Shown here one piece after another: positions 23,743 through 32,612 of a stretch of 64,000 bases of DNA. The position numbers and the translations under genes were made by a program. Numbering within the stretch: the stretch's first letter is position 1; the number at the start of each line of letters is the position of its first letter. The notes beneath the pieces are model-generated. The model searched no databases, was not told the origin of the DNA, and was given only the letters and a program-made list of their open reading frames with translations. This DNA is from CALMKX01 sp036274895 (GTDB lineage: Bacteria; Acidobacteriota; Thermoanaerobaculia; Multivoradales; SZUA-115). The DNA is taken from positions 53,920 to 117,919 of the forward strand of contig DASUEU010000074.1 of the NCBI GenBank assembly GCA_036274895.1, written 5' to 3'.

Positions 23743-25944
23743 ATGAGATTCATCGCCGCCGCGAGCGCCCTGCTGGTGCTCTCGTTGGCCGTTCCCGCGC
23801 CGGCCGCCGAGTGGCCAAGTTGGCGTGGCCCCGGCCAGGATGGTGTGTCGACCGAGACCGGCCTCCCCTCGAGCTGGTCGCTTTCGGGAGAAAACCTGAT
23901 CTGGAAGGCTGATTTGACCGCCCGCTCGACGCCGGTGGTCTTCGACAGCCGCGCCTGCACCAACGGGCGAGTGGGGGAGGGGGATCTGCGGCAGGAGTTC
24001 GTGGCTTGCTTCGACGCCGGCACCGGCAAGAAGCTCTGGGAGCACCGCTTCAACGCCTACCACACCGCCGTGCCCTGGAACCGGGTGGGCTGGGCCAGCC
24101 TGGCCGGGGACCCCGAGACCGGCTACGTCTACGCCCAGGGGGTCGGCGGCACGTTCCTGGTCCTCGACCGTACCGGCAAGGTGGTGTGGGAGCGCAACCT
24201 GGTCGAGCACTACGGCTTCTTCTCGGGCTTCGGCGGGCGCACCCAGACGCCCCTGATCGACGGCGACCACCTGATCGTCACCTTCGTCAGCAGCAGCTGG
24301 GGAGATTGGGGCCCGCCGCGGCATCGCCTCTTCTGCTTCGACAAGCGCACCGGCGACCTGATCTGGGTCTCGACCCCCGGCGGGCCGCCGATGGACCTCA
24401 ACACCCAGTCCACGCCGGTGGTCGCCGTGGTCGAGGGCCAGAAGCTGATCCTCTTCGGCAGCGCCGACGGCTTCGTCTACGCCGTCAACGCCGCGACCGG
24501 CGAGAAGGTCTGGGGCTTCCAGGTCTCCAAGCTGGCCTTGAACACCACCGTGCTCTACGACCCGGCGACCAAGACCGTCTTCGCCGCCCACAGCGAGGAG
24601 AACCCGGACGGCGGTCCGCTCGGTCGGGTGGTCGCCTGGAACGCCGTCGGCAGCGGCGACATCACCAAGACCAACGAGCGCTGGCGGGCGCCGATCGAGG
24701 TCGGCTTCTCCTCACCCATGCTGCACGACGGGCGCCTGTACTACCTGGACAACTCGGCCAACCTGTTCTCGATCGACGCCGCCACCGGCCAGTTCCACCT
24801 CGCCGCGGACCTCGGCACCGTGGGCAAGAGCTCGGTGGTGTGGGCGGACGGCAAGATCTTCGCGACCGAGGTCAACGGCCGCTTCCACATCTTGAAGCCC
24901 GGCCCGGAGAAGGCCGAGTCGCTGGACGTCGAGGAGCTGCACATGCCCGACGGCCGGCCGGCCGAGATCTACGGCTCGCCGGCCATCGCCTACGGCCGCA
25001 TCTACTTCACGGCCGAGAACGGCCTCTACTGCCTCGGCGATGCCAAGAAGCCCTTCCGCCGCGGCACCGCCCAAGCCGCGAGCGCGGCCCCGGTGCCGGC
25101 GGGAGCCCCGGCCACGAAGCTCCTTCTGGTGCCGGCGGAAGTGGTGATCAGCACCGGCGAGTCGGCCTCCTTCCGCCTCGCGGCGGTCTCGCCGGCCGGC
25201 CCGGCGACGCTGCCTCCGGGCAGCGTCGAGTGGGGGGTCGAGGGCTTGGTCGGCACCTTCGGCGCTGAGGGGAAGTTCTCGCCGGACCCGGCCAAGGGCA
25301 TCCAGGTCGGCAAGGTCACGGCCAAGGCCGGCGGCTTGACCGGCTCCGCCCGAGTGCGCGTCTGGGCCGACCTGCCGATGACCGAGGACTTCGAGAAGCT
25401 CCCGGTCAAAGGCCGGCCCGCCTACCTGCATGGCGCGGCGCCCCGCTTCGAAGTGCTCGAGTTGGAAGGCGGCAAGGTGTTGATGAAGACCCCGGCCCCC
25501 GAGGGCATCCACCGCCACCGTACCTTTATCGGCGATCACCGCTGGAGCGACTACACCATCCAGGCGGACCTGATGGGCATCCAGACCGGCCGCAAGGTGC
25601 CGGACGTGGGGCTGGTGGCGAGCGGCTACACCGTGGACCTGATGGGGGCTCACCAGCAGATCCAGATCCGCTCCTGGGAGTCTGAGCTACGGGCCTCGAC
25701 CCAGCTGGCCTTTCCGTGGCAGATGGGGGTCTGGTACACCATGAAGCTGGCGGTGGAGCCGGCGGGTGGCGGCAAGGCGCGGATCAAGGTCAAGGTCTGG
25801 CCCCGCTCCGAACCCGAGCCGGCAGACTGGACCCTGGTCCACGAGGACCCCCTGGGCATCCTGGCCGGCGCCCCCGGGCTCTACGGCTTCACCCCGTCTC
25901 CGGCCTACTTCGACAACGTTCGGATCACGAGGAGCTCGCGATGA
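23743..25944 (+). CDS. Exported PQQ-like beta-propeller with C-terminal LamG/DUF1080-like domain (3)
   Basis: The 733-residue protein has a signal peptide (LLVLSLAVPAPAA) and WPSWRGPGQDGV, then propeller blades through about residue 430 (FDAGTGKKLWEH, FDKRTGDLIWVS, VNAATGEKVWGF). Residues about 465-545 look like a bacterial Ig-type domain (LVPAEVVISTGESASFRL). The final 180 residues form a jelly-roll like 3-keto-disaccharide hydrolase/LamG domains (HRTFIGDHRWSDYTIQADLM ... LYGFTPSPAYFDNVRI). GAGGAG precedes ATG 23743. It is the first gene of the 13-gene array; its stop overlaps the next start. Substrate and activity are unknown. Confidence 0.85.
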   Translation: MRFIAAASALLVLSLAVPAPAAEWPSWRGPGQDGVSTETGLPSSWSLSGENLIWKADLTARSTPVVFDSRACTNGRVGEGDLRQEFVACFDAGTGKKLWEHRFNAYHTAVPWNRVGWASLAGDPETGYVYAQGVGGTFLVLDRTGKVVWERNLVEHYGFFSGFGGRTQTPLIDGDHLIVTFVSSSWGDWGPPRHRLFCFDKRTGDLIWVSTPGGPPMDLNTQSTPVVAVVEGQKLILFGSADGFVYAVNAATGEKVWGFQVSKLALNTTVLYDPATKTVFAAHSEENPDGGPLGRVVAWNAVGSGDITKTNERWRAPIEVGFSSPMLHDGRLYYLDNSANLFSIDAATGQFHLAADLGTVGKSSVVWADGKIFATEVNGRFHILKPGPEKAESLDVEELHMPDGRPAEIYGSPAIAYGRIYFTAENGLYCLGDAKKPFRRGTAQAASAAPVPAGAPATKLLLVPAEVVISTGESASFRLAAVSPAGPATLPPGSVEWGVEGLVGTFGAEGKFSPDPAKGIQVGKVTAKAGGLTGSARVRVWADLPMTEDFEKLPVKGRPAYLHGAAPRFEVLELEGGKVLMKTPAPEGIHRHRTFIGDHRWSDYTIQADLMGIQTGRKVPDVGLVASGYTVDLMGAHQQIQIRSWESELRASTQLAFPWQMGVWYTMKLAVEPAGGGKARIKVKVWPRSEPEPADWTLVHEDPLGILAGAPGLYGFTPSPAYFDNVRITRSSR

Positions 25945-27413
25945 AGCCCCGTCTCACCTGGACCGTCCCCGTGGTGGCGCTCACCCTGGCCGCCGCCTTG
26001 ACCGCCTCTGCCGGCCTGCCCCCCGGCGAGTACGCGATGTTCGGCAACACCCGCTCGCGCAACATGGTCTCGGACGAGAAGGGCCTGCCCACCAAGTGGA
26101 ACGTCGAGACCGGGGAAAACGTGCTGTGGTCGGCCGTGCTCGGCTCGCAGGCCTACGGTGGTCCGGTGGTCGCCGGCGACAAGATCTTCGCCGGCACCAA
26201 CAACGAGGCGCCGCGCAATCCCAAGGCTCTGGGCGACCGCGGCGTGATGATGGCCTTCGATGCCAAGACCGGCGCCTTCCTCTGGCAGGCGGCCCACGCC
26301 AAGCTCTCCCAGGGGCGGGTCAACGACTGGCCGCAGCAGGGCATCTGCTCGGGTCCCTACGTCGAGGGGGAGCGGATGTACTACGTCTCCAACCGCGCGG
26401 AGCTGATCGCGGCGGACATCGAGGGCTTCCGGGACGGGGAAAACGACGGCCCGTTCAAGGGCGAAGAGTCGGCCACCGAGACCGACGAGGACATCCTGTG
26501 GAAGCTCGACCTGATCAACGAGCTGGACGTCTTCCCCCACAACCTGGCGGCCGGCAACCCGCTGGTGGTCGGCGACCTGATCTTCACCATGACCGCCAAC
26601 GGCGTCGATGAGGGCCACATCAACGTGCCCTCGCCACTCGCCCCGAGCTTCATCGCGGTGGACAAGAACACCGGCAAGGTGGCCTGGGAGAGCACGGCCC
26701 CCGGCACCGGGATCCTCCACGGCCAGTGGTCGAACCCGACGTACGGCACCGCGGGCGGCCGCGAGCAGGTGGTCTTCGCCGGCGGCGACGGCTGGCTCTA
26801 CGCATTCGAGCCCAAGACCGGCAAGCTGATCTGGAAGTTCGACGGCAACCCCAAGGACGCCAAGTACGTCATCGGCGGCGCCGGCACTCGTAACTACATC
26901 GTCGGCACGCCGGTGTTTCATGGCAACAGAGTGTTCATCGGCATGGGCCAGGACCCCGAGCATGGCGAGGCCCCCGGCCACCTGTGGGCGATCCCGGCCG
27001 ATCTCGAAGGGGACGTCACCGGCAAGCACGTCTGGCACCGCGGCGGCGAAGACTTCCGCCGCACCATCTCGACCGTGGCGGTCGCCGACGGCATCGTCTA
27101 CGCGACGGACCTCTCCGGCTTCCTCTACGCCTTGGACGAGGCCACCGGCAACCTCCACTGGCAGTACGACGCCTTCGCGGCGATCTGGGGCTCGCCCTTC
27201 GTGGCCGACGGTAAGGTCTACCTGGGCGACGAGGACGGCGACGTGGTGATCCTCAAGGCGGGCAAGACCAAGGAGCTGATCGCCGAGATGAACATCGGCA
27301 GCTCGGTGCTGACCACCCCGGTCGCCAAGGACGGCGTGCTCTACGTCATGGGTCGCAACCGGCTCTGGGCGCTCAAGAACGGCGCCAAGGGCGAGCCGCT
27401 GGCCAAAGAGTGA
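25941..27413 (+). CDS. Exported PQQ-like beta-propeller protein (4)
   Basis: The 490-residue protein begins with a signal peptide (VVALTLAAALTASA) and has about eight PQQ-like blades (IAVDKNTGKVAWEST, FEPKTGKLIWKFDG, LDEATGNLHWQYD). It is closely similar along its length to the protein at 14498-15976, including GDEDGDVVILKAG versus GDEDGDLAILAAG and the shared IWGSPxVADGKVYxGDEDG block, so the two are paralogues. ATG 25941 overlaps the previous TGA (ATGA). Confidence 0.87.
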   Translation: MKPRLTWTVPVVALTLAAALTASAGLPPGEYAMFGNTRSRNMVSDEKGLPTKWNVETGENVLWSAVLGSQAYGGPVVAGDKIFAGTNNEAPRNPKALGDRGVMMAFDAKTGAFLWQAAHAKLSQGRVNDWPQQGICSGPYVEGERMYYVSNRAELIAADIEGFRDGENDGPFKGEESATETDEDILWKLDLINELDVFPHNLAAGNPLVVGDLIFTMTANGVDEGHINVPSPLAPSFIAVDKNTGKVAWESTAPGTGILHGQWSNPTYGTAGGREQVVFAGGDGWLYAFEPKTGKLIWKFDGNPKDAKYVIGGAGTRNYIVGTPVFHGNRVFIGMGQDPEHGEAPGHLWAIPADLEGDVTGKHVWHRGGEDFRRTISTVAVADGIVYATDLSGFLYALDEATGNLHWQYDAFAAIWGSPFVADGKVYLGDEDGDVVILKAGKTKELIAEMNIGSSVLTTPVAKDGVLYVMGRNRLWALKNGAKGEPLAKE

Positions 27414-27445
27414 CGGGGCTGAGGATGAGCAGCCCGGGAGTGACC

Positions 27446-28540
27446 ATGGAAGCGATGACCCGTACGGCCACGGCCGAGAAGATCGCCGAAGCCCGCTCCC
27501 GGCTCGACGCCTGGGTGCGCGAGATCGTGGCCTGGCACTTCTCGCCCGAGACCGGTTGCCCTTTCTGGCTGGACTACGCGCGGAAGTTGCCCTTCGATCC
27601 CCGCGACAGGATCGGCGGCTACGACGACCTGAAGTTGCTCGGCCACTTCGAGGACGAGTGGCTGCGGGGCGGCCCGGTGCGCCGCTGGGTGCCCAAGGCC
27701 TACGCGCAGTCGCCGATCTCGGTGTTCGAGACCGGCGGCTCGACCGGCGTGCCCAAGAGCCGGATCAACGTCAACGATTTCCGCACCGATTACGAGCTCT
27801 ACAGCGAGACCCTCTCGGACGTGTCTTTTCCCAAGGGAGCGGACTGGCTGATGCTCGGTCCCACCGGGCCGCGGCGGCTGCGGCTCTCGATCGAGCACCT
27901 GGCCCAGCATCGCGGCGGCATCGCCTTCCACGTCGACCTCGATCCCCGCTGGGTGAACAAGCTGATCAAGGCCGGCAAGATGGGGGAGCTGGCGGCGTAC
28001 AAGAACCACGTGATCGATCAGGGCCTGACCATCCTCAAAGCCCACGACATCCGCTGCCTGTTCACCACGCCCAAGCTGCTCGAGGCCCTGTGCGAGAAGA
28101 TCTCGCTGCCGAAGTACGGCATCACGGGCATCTTCTGTGGCGGCACCGAGATGACGCCGCAGTTCCACCGCTTCGCTCGCGAGGAGCTGGTGCCGGGCAT
28201 CGACTTCGTGCCCACCTACGGCAACACGCTGATGGGCCTGGCCTGTCCGAAACCTTTCGATCCGGCGGCGGAGGATCGCTATGCGATCACTTATTACCCG
28301 CCGATGCCGCGAGCGATCTTCGAGATCGTCGACCCGGACGACCCGGACCAGGTGGTGCCCTACGGCGCCACCGGGCGGGTGATGCTGACCACGCTGACCA
28401 AGGAGTTCTTCGTGCCCCGTTTCCTCGAGCGGGACGAGGGAGAGCGCGCCGAGCCGATCGAGCCCTACCCGTGGGACGGCGTCACCAACCTGCGGTTGTT
28501 CTCGCGCCTCGCCGAGTCGGTGGTGGTGGGGGTTTACTGA
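27446..28540 (+). CDS. LuxE/PaaK-like adenylate-forming enzyme
   Basis: The roughly 364-residue protein belongs to the phenylacetate-CoA ligase/LuxE acyl-protein synthetase branch of adenylating enzymes. FETGGSTGVPKSR is the nucleotide-binding loop, followed by LMLGPTGP, LFTTPKLLEALCEK, IFCGGTEMTP and TYGNTLMG, the usual acyl-AMP pocket order. It is shorter than PaaK and LuxE-sized. It should activate a carboxylate as acyl-AMP and perhaps pass it to a thiol. Start choice is uncertain: ATG 27446 has GGGAG upstream; ATG 27425 and GTG 27410 (overlapping the previous stop) are alternatives. The reductase and alcohol dehydrogenase genes follow, suggesting a carboxylate-to-alcohol route. Confidence 0.82.
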   Translation: MEAMTRTATAEKIAEARSRLDAWVREIVAWHFSPETGCPFWLDYARKLPFDPRDRIGGYDDLKLLGHFEDEWLRGGPVRRWVPKAYAQSPISVFETGGSTGVPKSRINVNDFRTDYELYSETLSDVSFPKGADWLMLGPTGPRRLRLSIEHLAQHRGGIAFHVDLDPRWVNKLIKAGKMGELAAYKNHVIDQGLTILKAHDIRCLFTTPKLLEALCEKISLPKYGITGIFCGGTEMTPQFHRFAREELVPGIDFVPTYGNTLMGLACPKPFDPAAEDRYAITYYPPMPRAIFEIVDPDDPDQVVPYGATGRVMLTTLTKEFFVPRFLERDEGERAEPIEPYPWDGVTNLRLFSRLAESVVVGVY

Positions 28541-28546
28541 TGAGCT

Positions 28547-28576
28547 GTCATCCCGAGCGAAGCCGAGGGATCTCCC
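28547..28576. repeat. Short ATCCCGAGC...GAGGGATCT extragenic repeat
   Basis: A 30-base copy (GTCATCCCGAGCGAAGCCGA then GGGATCTCC) fills the gap between the LuxE-like and reductase genes and ends 16 bases before the reductase ATG. Confidence 0.75.
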
Positions 28577-28592
28577 CGGGTGGGTGGGGCCG

Positions 28593-30023
28593 ATGACCGT
28601 CCGCATCCCCATCCTGCGCCAGGGGCGGCCGTACTGGAGCCTGGACAAGGTCGTGCTGGGGGACCTGCGCAACGGTCGTCCGGTGGCCGAGGTCTCCCAG
28701 GCCAATGCCGGGCTGGTGGTCCGTGACCTGCTTCGGGGCCGGGAGGCCCGTGAGGCCCTCGACCGCTTCTCGACCCGCGAGCTGCTCGACTTGACCGCGC
28801 GCGCGGCCGAGCTCTTCGCCCGCGGCGACCTGCCCCTCGGGGACGGCCACCAGGGTCCGGAGGAGTACCTGGCCCAGCTCTCCGCCACCACCGGCATGCC
28901 GGTTTCGCTCGCCCGCCGCAACCTGGCCAAGATCGAGAACGTGCTGGTGCGGATGCCGTCGATCCTCGCCGGCCTGACCCGCGGCCTCGATCCCGAGTTG
29001 CTGGACCGCGGCTTCGGCCTCGAAGGGGGGCGGATGGTCTCCTTCCGGCGCGAGACCGAGTGGCTGGGGGCGATCCTGCCCAGCAACTCACCCGGCGTGC
29101 ACGGCCTGTGGCTGCCGGCCCTGCCGCTCAAGGTCGGCCTGGCCTTGAAGCCGGGCCGCCAGGAGCCCTGGACGCCCCACCGCGTCTGCCAGGCCTTCGC
29201 CGTGGCCGGCCTGCCGGGCGAGGCCCTGGGCTTCTACCCCGGCTCCCACGCCGCGGCGGGAGAGATCCTGCTGCGTGCCGGTCGCTCGATGCTGTTCGGC
29301 GACGCGGCGACCGTGGCCCCCTGGAAGGGGGACCCACGGGTCGAGATCCACGGCCCGGGCTGGAGCAAGGTGGTGCTCGGGGAGGATCAGGCCGAGCGCT
29401 GGCCGGCTCACCTCGAGGTGATCGCCGCTTCGGTGGCCGAGAACGGTGGCCGCTCCTGCCTGAACGCCTCGGGGGTGTGGACGGCGGCCCACGGCCGCGA
29501 GCTGGCGCAGGCGCTGGCCGAGCGGCTGGCGCAGGTTCGCGCCCGGGGCCTGGACGACCCCGAGGCCGCCCTCGCCGCCTTCCCCTCGAAGGTGGCGGCC
29601 GAGCGGGTCTCGGCCTGGGTGGACCGCCAGCTCGAGGCGCCCGGCGCCCAGGATCTCTCGGCCCCCCTGCGCGGGCCGCGGGTGGTGGAGGTGGACGGCT
29701 GCGCCTTCCTGCTGCCCACCGTGGTGTGGCTCACGGATCCCGAGCATCCCCTGGCCCAGGCCGAGCTGCTCTTCCCCTTCGTCACCGTGGTCGAGGTGCC
29801 GCAAGCCGAGCTGTTGGCCAGAATGGGCCCCTCGCTGGTGGTCACCGCCCTCACCGACGACCCGGCCTTCCGCCGCGAGTTCGCCGCGGCGCCGCAGATC
29901 GACCGCCTGAACCTGGGGCCGATCCCCACCAGCCGCATCGACTGGGACCAGCCCCACGAGGGCAACCTCTTCGACCTGCTCTACCGCCGGCGCTCCTTCC
30001 AGGCCCTCGCGGAGGGGGCTTGA
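28593..30023 (+). CDS. Aldehyde-dehydrogenase-fold acyl reductase (LuxC-like)
   Basis: The 476-residue protein has the aldehyde dehydrogenase fold and resembles LuxC/acyl-CoA reductases. A Rossmann portion contains WLGAILPSNSPGVHGLWLPA and GLALKPGRQEPWTP; VAENGGRSCLNASGVW holds the catalytic cysteine at residue 289; LPTVVWLTDPEHPLAQAELL and FPFVTVVEV form the C-terminal substrate region. Paired with the LuxE-like enzyme, it should reduce an activated acyl group to an aldehyde with NAD(P)H. ATG 28593 is used; no strong ribosome site is visible beyond G-rich sequence that follows the inserted repeat. Its TGA overlaps the next TTG start. Confidence 0.83.
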   Translation: MTVRIPILRQGRPYWSLDKVVLGDLRNGRPVAEVSQANAGLVVRDLLRGREAREALDRFSTRELLDLTARAAELFARGDLPLGDGHQGPEEYLAQLSATTGMPVSLARRNLAKIENVLVRMPSILAGLTRGLDPELLDRGFGLEGGRMVSFRRETEWLGAILPSNSPGVHGLWLPALPLKVGLALKPGRQEPWTPHRVCQAFAVAGLPGEALGFYPGSHAAAGEILLRAGRSMLFGDAATVAPWKGDPRVEIHGPGWSKVVLGEDQAERWPAHLEVIAASVAENGGRSCLNASGVWTAAHGRELAQALAERLAQVRARGLDDPEAALAAFPSKVAAERVSAWVDRQLEAPGAQDLSAPLRGPRVVEVDGCAFLLPTVVWLTDPEHPLAQAELLFPFVTVVEVPQAELLARMGPSLVVTALTDDPAFRREFAAAPQIDRLNLGPIPTSRIDWDQPHEGNLFDLLYRRRSFQALAEGA

Positions 30024-31222
30024 GCGCCGAGATCCTGGGCGCGGGGGCCCTGATCGCCCCGGCCGACACTGCGTTGGCTCCCTTCCGGGCCGCGGTGGGT
30101 GGGGTCACCGTGCGCTTTGGCGCCGGCTGCCTGGCCGAGCTGGGGCAGGAGGCGCGGCGTATCGGCGCGCGGCGCGCTCTGCTGGTGACCGACGCCGGCG
30201 TCGCGGCCGCCGGCCACGTCGAGCGGGCGCTCGAGACGCTGGCGGCGGCGGGGGTGGCGGTCGAGGTCTTCGCCGAGGTGCCGGAGAACCCCACCGGCGC
30301 GTCCCTGGCGCCGGGAGCCGAGCGCTGCCGGCAGGTGGATGCCGATCTGCTGGTGGCCGTGGGCGGTGGCAGCGCCCTCGACGCCGCCAAGGGCATCAAC
30401 TTCCTGGCCACCCAGGGTGGCGTGATGGAGGACTACTGGGGGCACGGCAAAGCGAACCGGGCCATGCTGCCGGCGATCGGCGTGCCGACCACCGCCGGCA
30501 CCGGCAGCGACGCCCAGTCCTACGCCGTGCTCAACCACACGGAGAAGGAAGAGCCGGGAGACCGCCACGGCCGGAAGATGGCCTGCGGCGACGACAAGGC
30601 CCGCTTCCGCACCATCCTGCTCGACCCCGAGCTGGCCGTGACGGCGCCGCGCGCGGTGCGGGCCAGCGCGGGGATGGACGCCCTGTCGCACGCCGTGGAG
30701 AGCCTGGTGACCAAGCGGGGCAACGCCCTGTCACAGCTCTACGCCGTGGGTGCCTGGAACCTCCTCGAGCCGGCTTTCGAGGAGGCCCTGGAGCCGGTGC
30801 CGGCCGTCGAGACGATGGGCGCGATGCTCCTCGGTGCCCACTTCGCGGGCGCCGCCATCGAGGCCTCGATGCTGGGCGCCGCCCATGCCGCGGCCAACCC
30901 GCTCACCGCCCGCTTCGGCATCGTCCACGGCCAGGCCGTGGCCCTGATGCTGCCCCAGGTGGTGCGCTGGAACGGCGCCGAGGTGTCGGCCACCTACGCC
31001 CGCCTGGTGGGGGAGGGGCCGCGCGCCGCGGAGCGCCTGGCGCTGCGGCTCGAGGAGCTGCGGCGGCAGGCCGGCCTGCCGGAGAGGCTGTCGGCCCTGG
31101 GCATCGCGAGGGAGGAGCTGCCCCGCCTGGCCGCGCGGGCTGCTCGGGAATGGACCGGCACCTTCAACCCGCGGCCGGTGGGGTTGGCGGAGTTTCTGGG
31201 GCTTTATGAGGCGGCTTACTGA
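30020..31222 (+). CDS. Iron-containing (type III) alcohol dehydrogenase
   Basis: The 400-residue protein belongs to the Fe-ADH family: FGAGCLAELG at the start, VAVGGGSALDAAKG for NAD(P) binding, PTTAGTGSDAQSYAVL, then the metal-binding region GMDALSHAVESLVTK and MLGAAHAAANPLTARFGIVH with the expected histidines. The likely reaction is interconversion of an aldehyde and an alcohol, completing activation, reduction and reduction by the three genes 27446-31222. The TTG start at 30020 overlaps the preceding TGA by four bases and gives a normal family length; no ATG or GTG gives a better start. Confidence 0.92.
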   Translation: MSAEILGAGALIAPADTALAPFRAAVGGVTVRFGAGCLAELGQEARRIGARRALLVTDAGVAAAGHVERALETLAAAGVAVEVFAEVPENPTGASLAPGAERCRQVDADLLVAVGGGSALDAAKGINFLATQGGVMEDYWGHGKANRAMLPAIGVPTTAGTGSDAQSYAVLNHTEKEEPGDRHGRKMACGDDKARFRTILLDPELAVTAPRAVRASAGMDALSHAVESLVTKRGNALSQLYAVGAWNLLEPAFEEALEPVPAVETMGAMLLGAHFAGAAIEASMLGAAHAAANPLTARFGIVHGQAVALMLPQVVRWNGAEVSATYARLVGEGPRAAERLALRLEELRRQAGLPERLSALGIAREELPRLAARAAREWTGTFNPRPVGLAEFLGLYEAAY

Positions 31223-31235
31223 GATGCGACGAGGA

Positions 31236-31500
31236 CCCTCACCCCTGCCCCTCCGTCCTCGCTCGTTCCCACGCTCTGCGTGGGAACGCACGTCCGGGCG
31301 CTCTGCGCCCTCCGGGACTGTCGCCGGCACGGGGAGGCCGCAGAGCGGCCCGACTCGGGTTCCCACGCAGAGCGTGGGAACCAGGGAGAAGGGGAGACCC
31401 CTCGGCTTCGCTCGGGGTGACAGCGGGATTGGATTCCCCTCCGGAACCCCTCTCCCGGGCGGCTGGAGTGGGCGGGCCGGGAGAGGGGCAGGGGTGAGGG
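31236..31500. repeat. Nested inverted-repeat element containing a gene start
   Basis: A perfect 18-bp inverted repeat bounds the element: CCCTCACCCCTGCCCCTC at 31236-31253 and its reverse complement at 31483-31500. Nested inside is a second, 23-bp perfect inverted pair at 31265-31287 and 31359-31381, each itself near-palindromic (GTTCCCACGC, CTCT or AGAG-type centre, CGTGGGAAC). A short CCCTCGGCTTCGCTCGGGG-type repeat lies at about 31398-31420. The right outer arm contains the ribosome-binding purines and GTG start of the next gene. Confidence 0.85.
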
Positions 31501-32612
31501 CCGTCGCAGTCGCCCTAGCCTTCCTCGCCCTCCCCGCCCTCGCCGACTGGACCTCCTTCCGCGGCGACGCCGCGATGACCGGCGTGGCCAAGGACCCGCT
31601 GCCCGCGGTCTTGGCCCCACGCTGGACCTTCGAGGCCGGGGACGGCTTCGAGGGCACGGCGGCGATCGCCGGCGGCGTGGTCTACGTCGGCTCCTTGGAC
31701 GGCCGGCTCTATGCCCTGGACCTCGCCACCGGCAAAGAGCGCTTCCGCTACGCCGCCAAGGGGGAGATCAAGTCCTCCCCGGCGGTGGACGGCGGCAAGG
31801 TCTTCTTCGGCGATGAGGCCGGCACCTTCCACGCCCTGGACGCCAAGGACGGCAAGCCGGCCTGGACCTTCGTCGCCGACGGCGCCTTCACCTCCTCGCC
31901 CACCGTGGCCGCCGACGCCAGGGGCCGCAAGCTGGTGCTGGTCGGCAGCTACGACGGAGCCCTCTATGCCCTCGAAGCGGCGACCGGCAAGCTCGCCTGG
32001 AAGCTCGAGACCGACAACTACGTCCACGCCAGCCCGGCGGTGGCCGGCGGCAAGGTCTACGTCGCCGGCTGTGACGGCTTCCTGCGGGGCTTGAAGCTCG
32101 AGGACGGCAGCGAAGTGGTCAAGGTCCCCCTGGGTGGTTACACCGCCGCGACCCCGGCGCTCGCCGGCAGCCGCGCCTACCTGGGCACCTTCGAGAATCA
32201 GTTCCTGGCGATCGACCTCGCTGGCGCGCAGGTGCTCTGGCGCTACGAGCACCCGGAGCGCAAGTTCCCGTTCTATGCCTCGGCGGCCCTGGCCGGCGAG
32301 GTGGTGATCGTCGGCGGCCGGGACAAGCTGATCCACGCCCTCGACGCCGCCAGCGGCAAGGCCCGTTGGACCTTCGACACCCCGGCGCGGGTGGAATCCT
32401 CGCCGGTGGTGGTGGGGGGGCGGGTAGCCGTCGCCTCGAAGAGCGGCGATCTCTATTTGCTGGGGCTCGCCGACGGCAAGTCCCAATGGCAGTACGCGAC
32501 GGGCTCGGCCCTGGCCGCCTCACCCGCCGTGGCGGATGGCTGGCTGGTGATCGGCACCCTGGACGGTTCCGTCCTCGCCTTCGCCGCCGAGCCCAAAGGA
32601 GCCTCTCAATGA
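31494..32612 (+). CDS. Exported PQQ-like beta-propeller protein (5)
   Basis: The 372-residue protein starts at GTG 31494 with a compact signal peptide (VRAVAVALAFLALPALA) and then WTSFRGDAAMTGV. Seven to eight regular blades follow (LYALDLATGKERFRY, FHALDAKDGKPAWTF, LYALEAATGKLAWKLE, IHALDAASGKARWTFD), making it the simplest and most BamB-like of the six. Its start codon and ribosome site lie within a repeat arm. The stop overlaps the radical SAM start (ATGA), which implies tight coupling. Confidence 0.86.
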   Translation: MRAVAVALAFLALPALADWTSFRGDAAMTGVAKDPLPAVLAPRWTFEAGDGFEGTAAIAGGVVYVGSLDGRLYALDLATGKERFRYAAKGEIKSSPAVDGGKVFFGDEAGTFHALDAKDGKPAWTFVADGAFTSSPTVAADARGRKLVLVGSYDGALYALEAATGKLAWKLETDNYVHASPAVAGGKVYVAGCDGFLRGLKLEDGSEVVKVPLGGYTAATPALAGSRAYLGTFENQFLAIDLAGAQVLWRYEHPERKFPFYASAALAGEVVIVGGRDKLIHALDAASGKARWTFDTPARVESSPVVVGGRVAVASKSGDLYLLGLADGKSQWQYATGSALAASPAVADGWLVIGTLDGSVLAFAAEPKGASQ

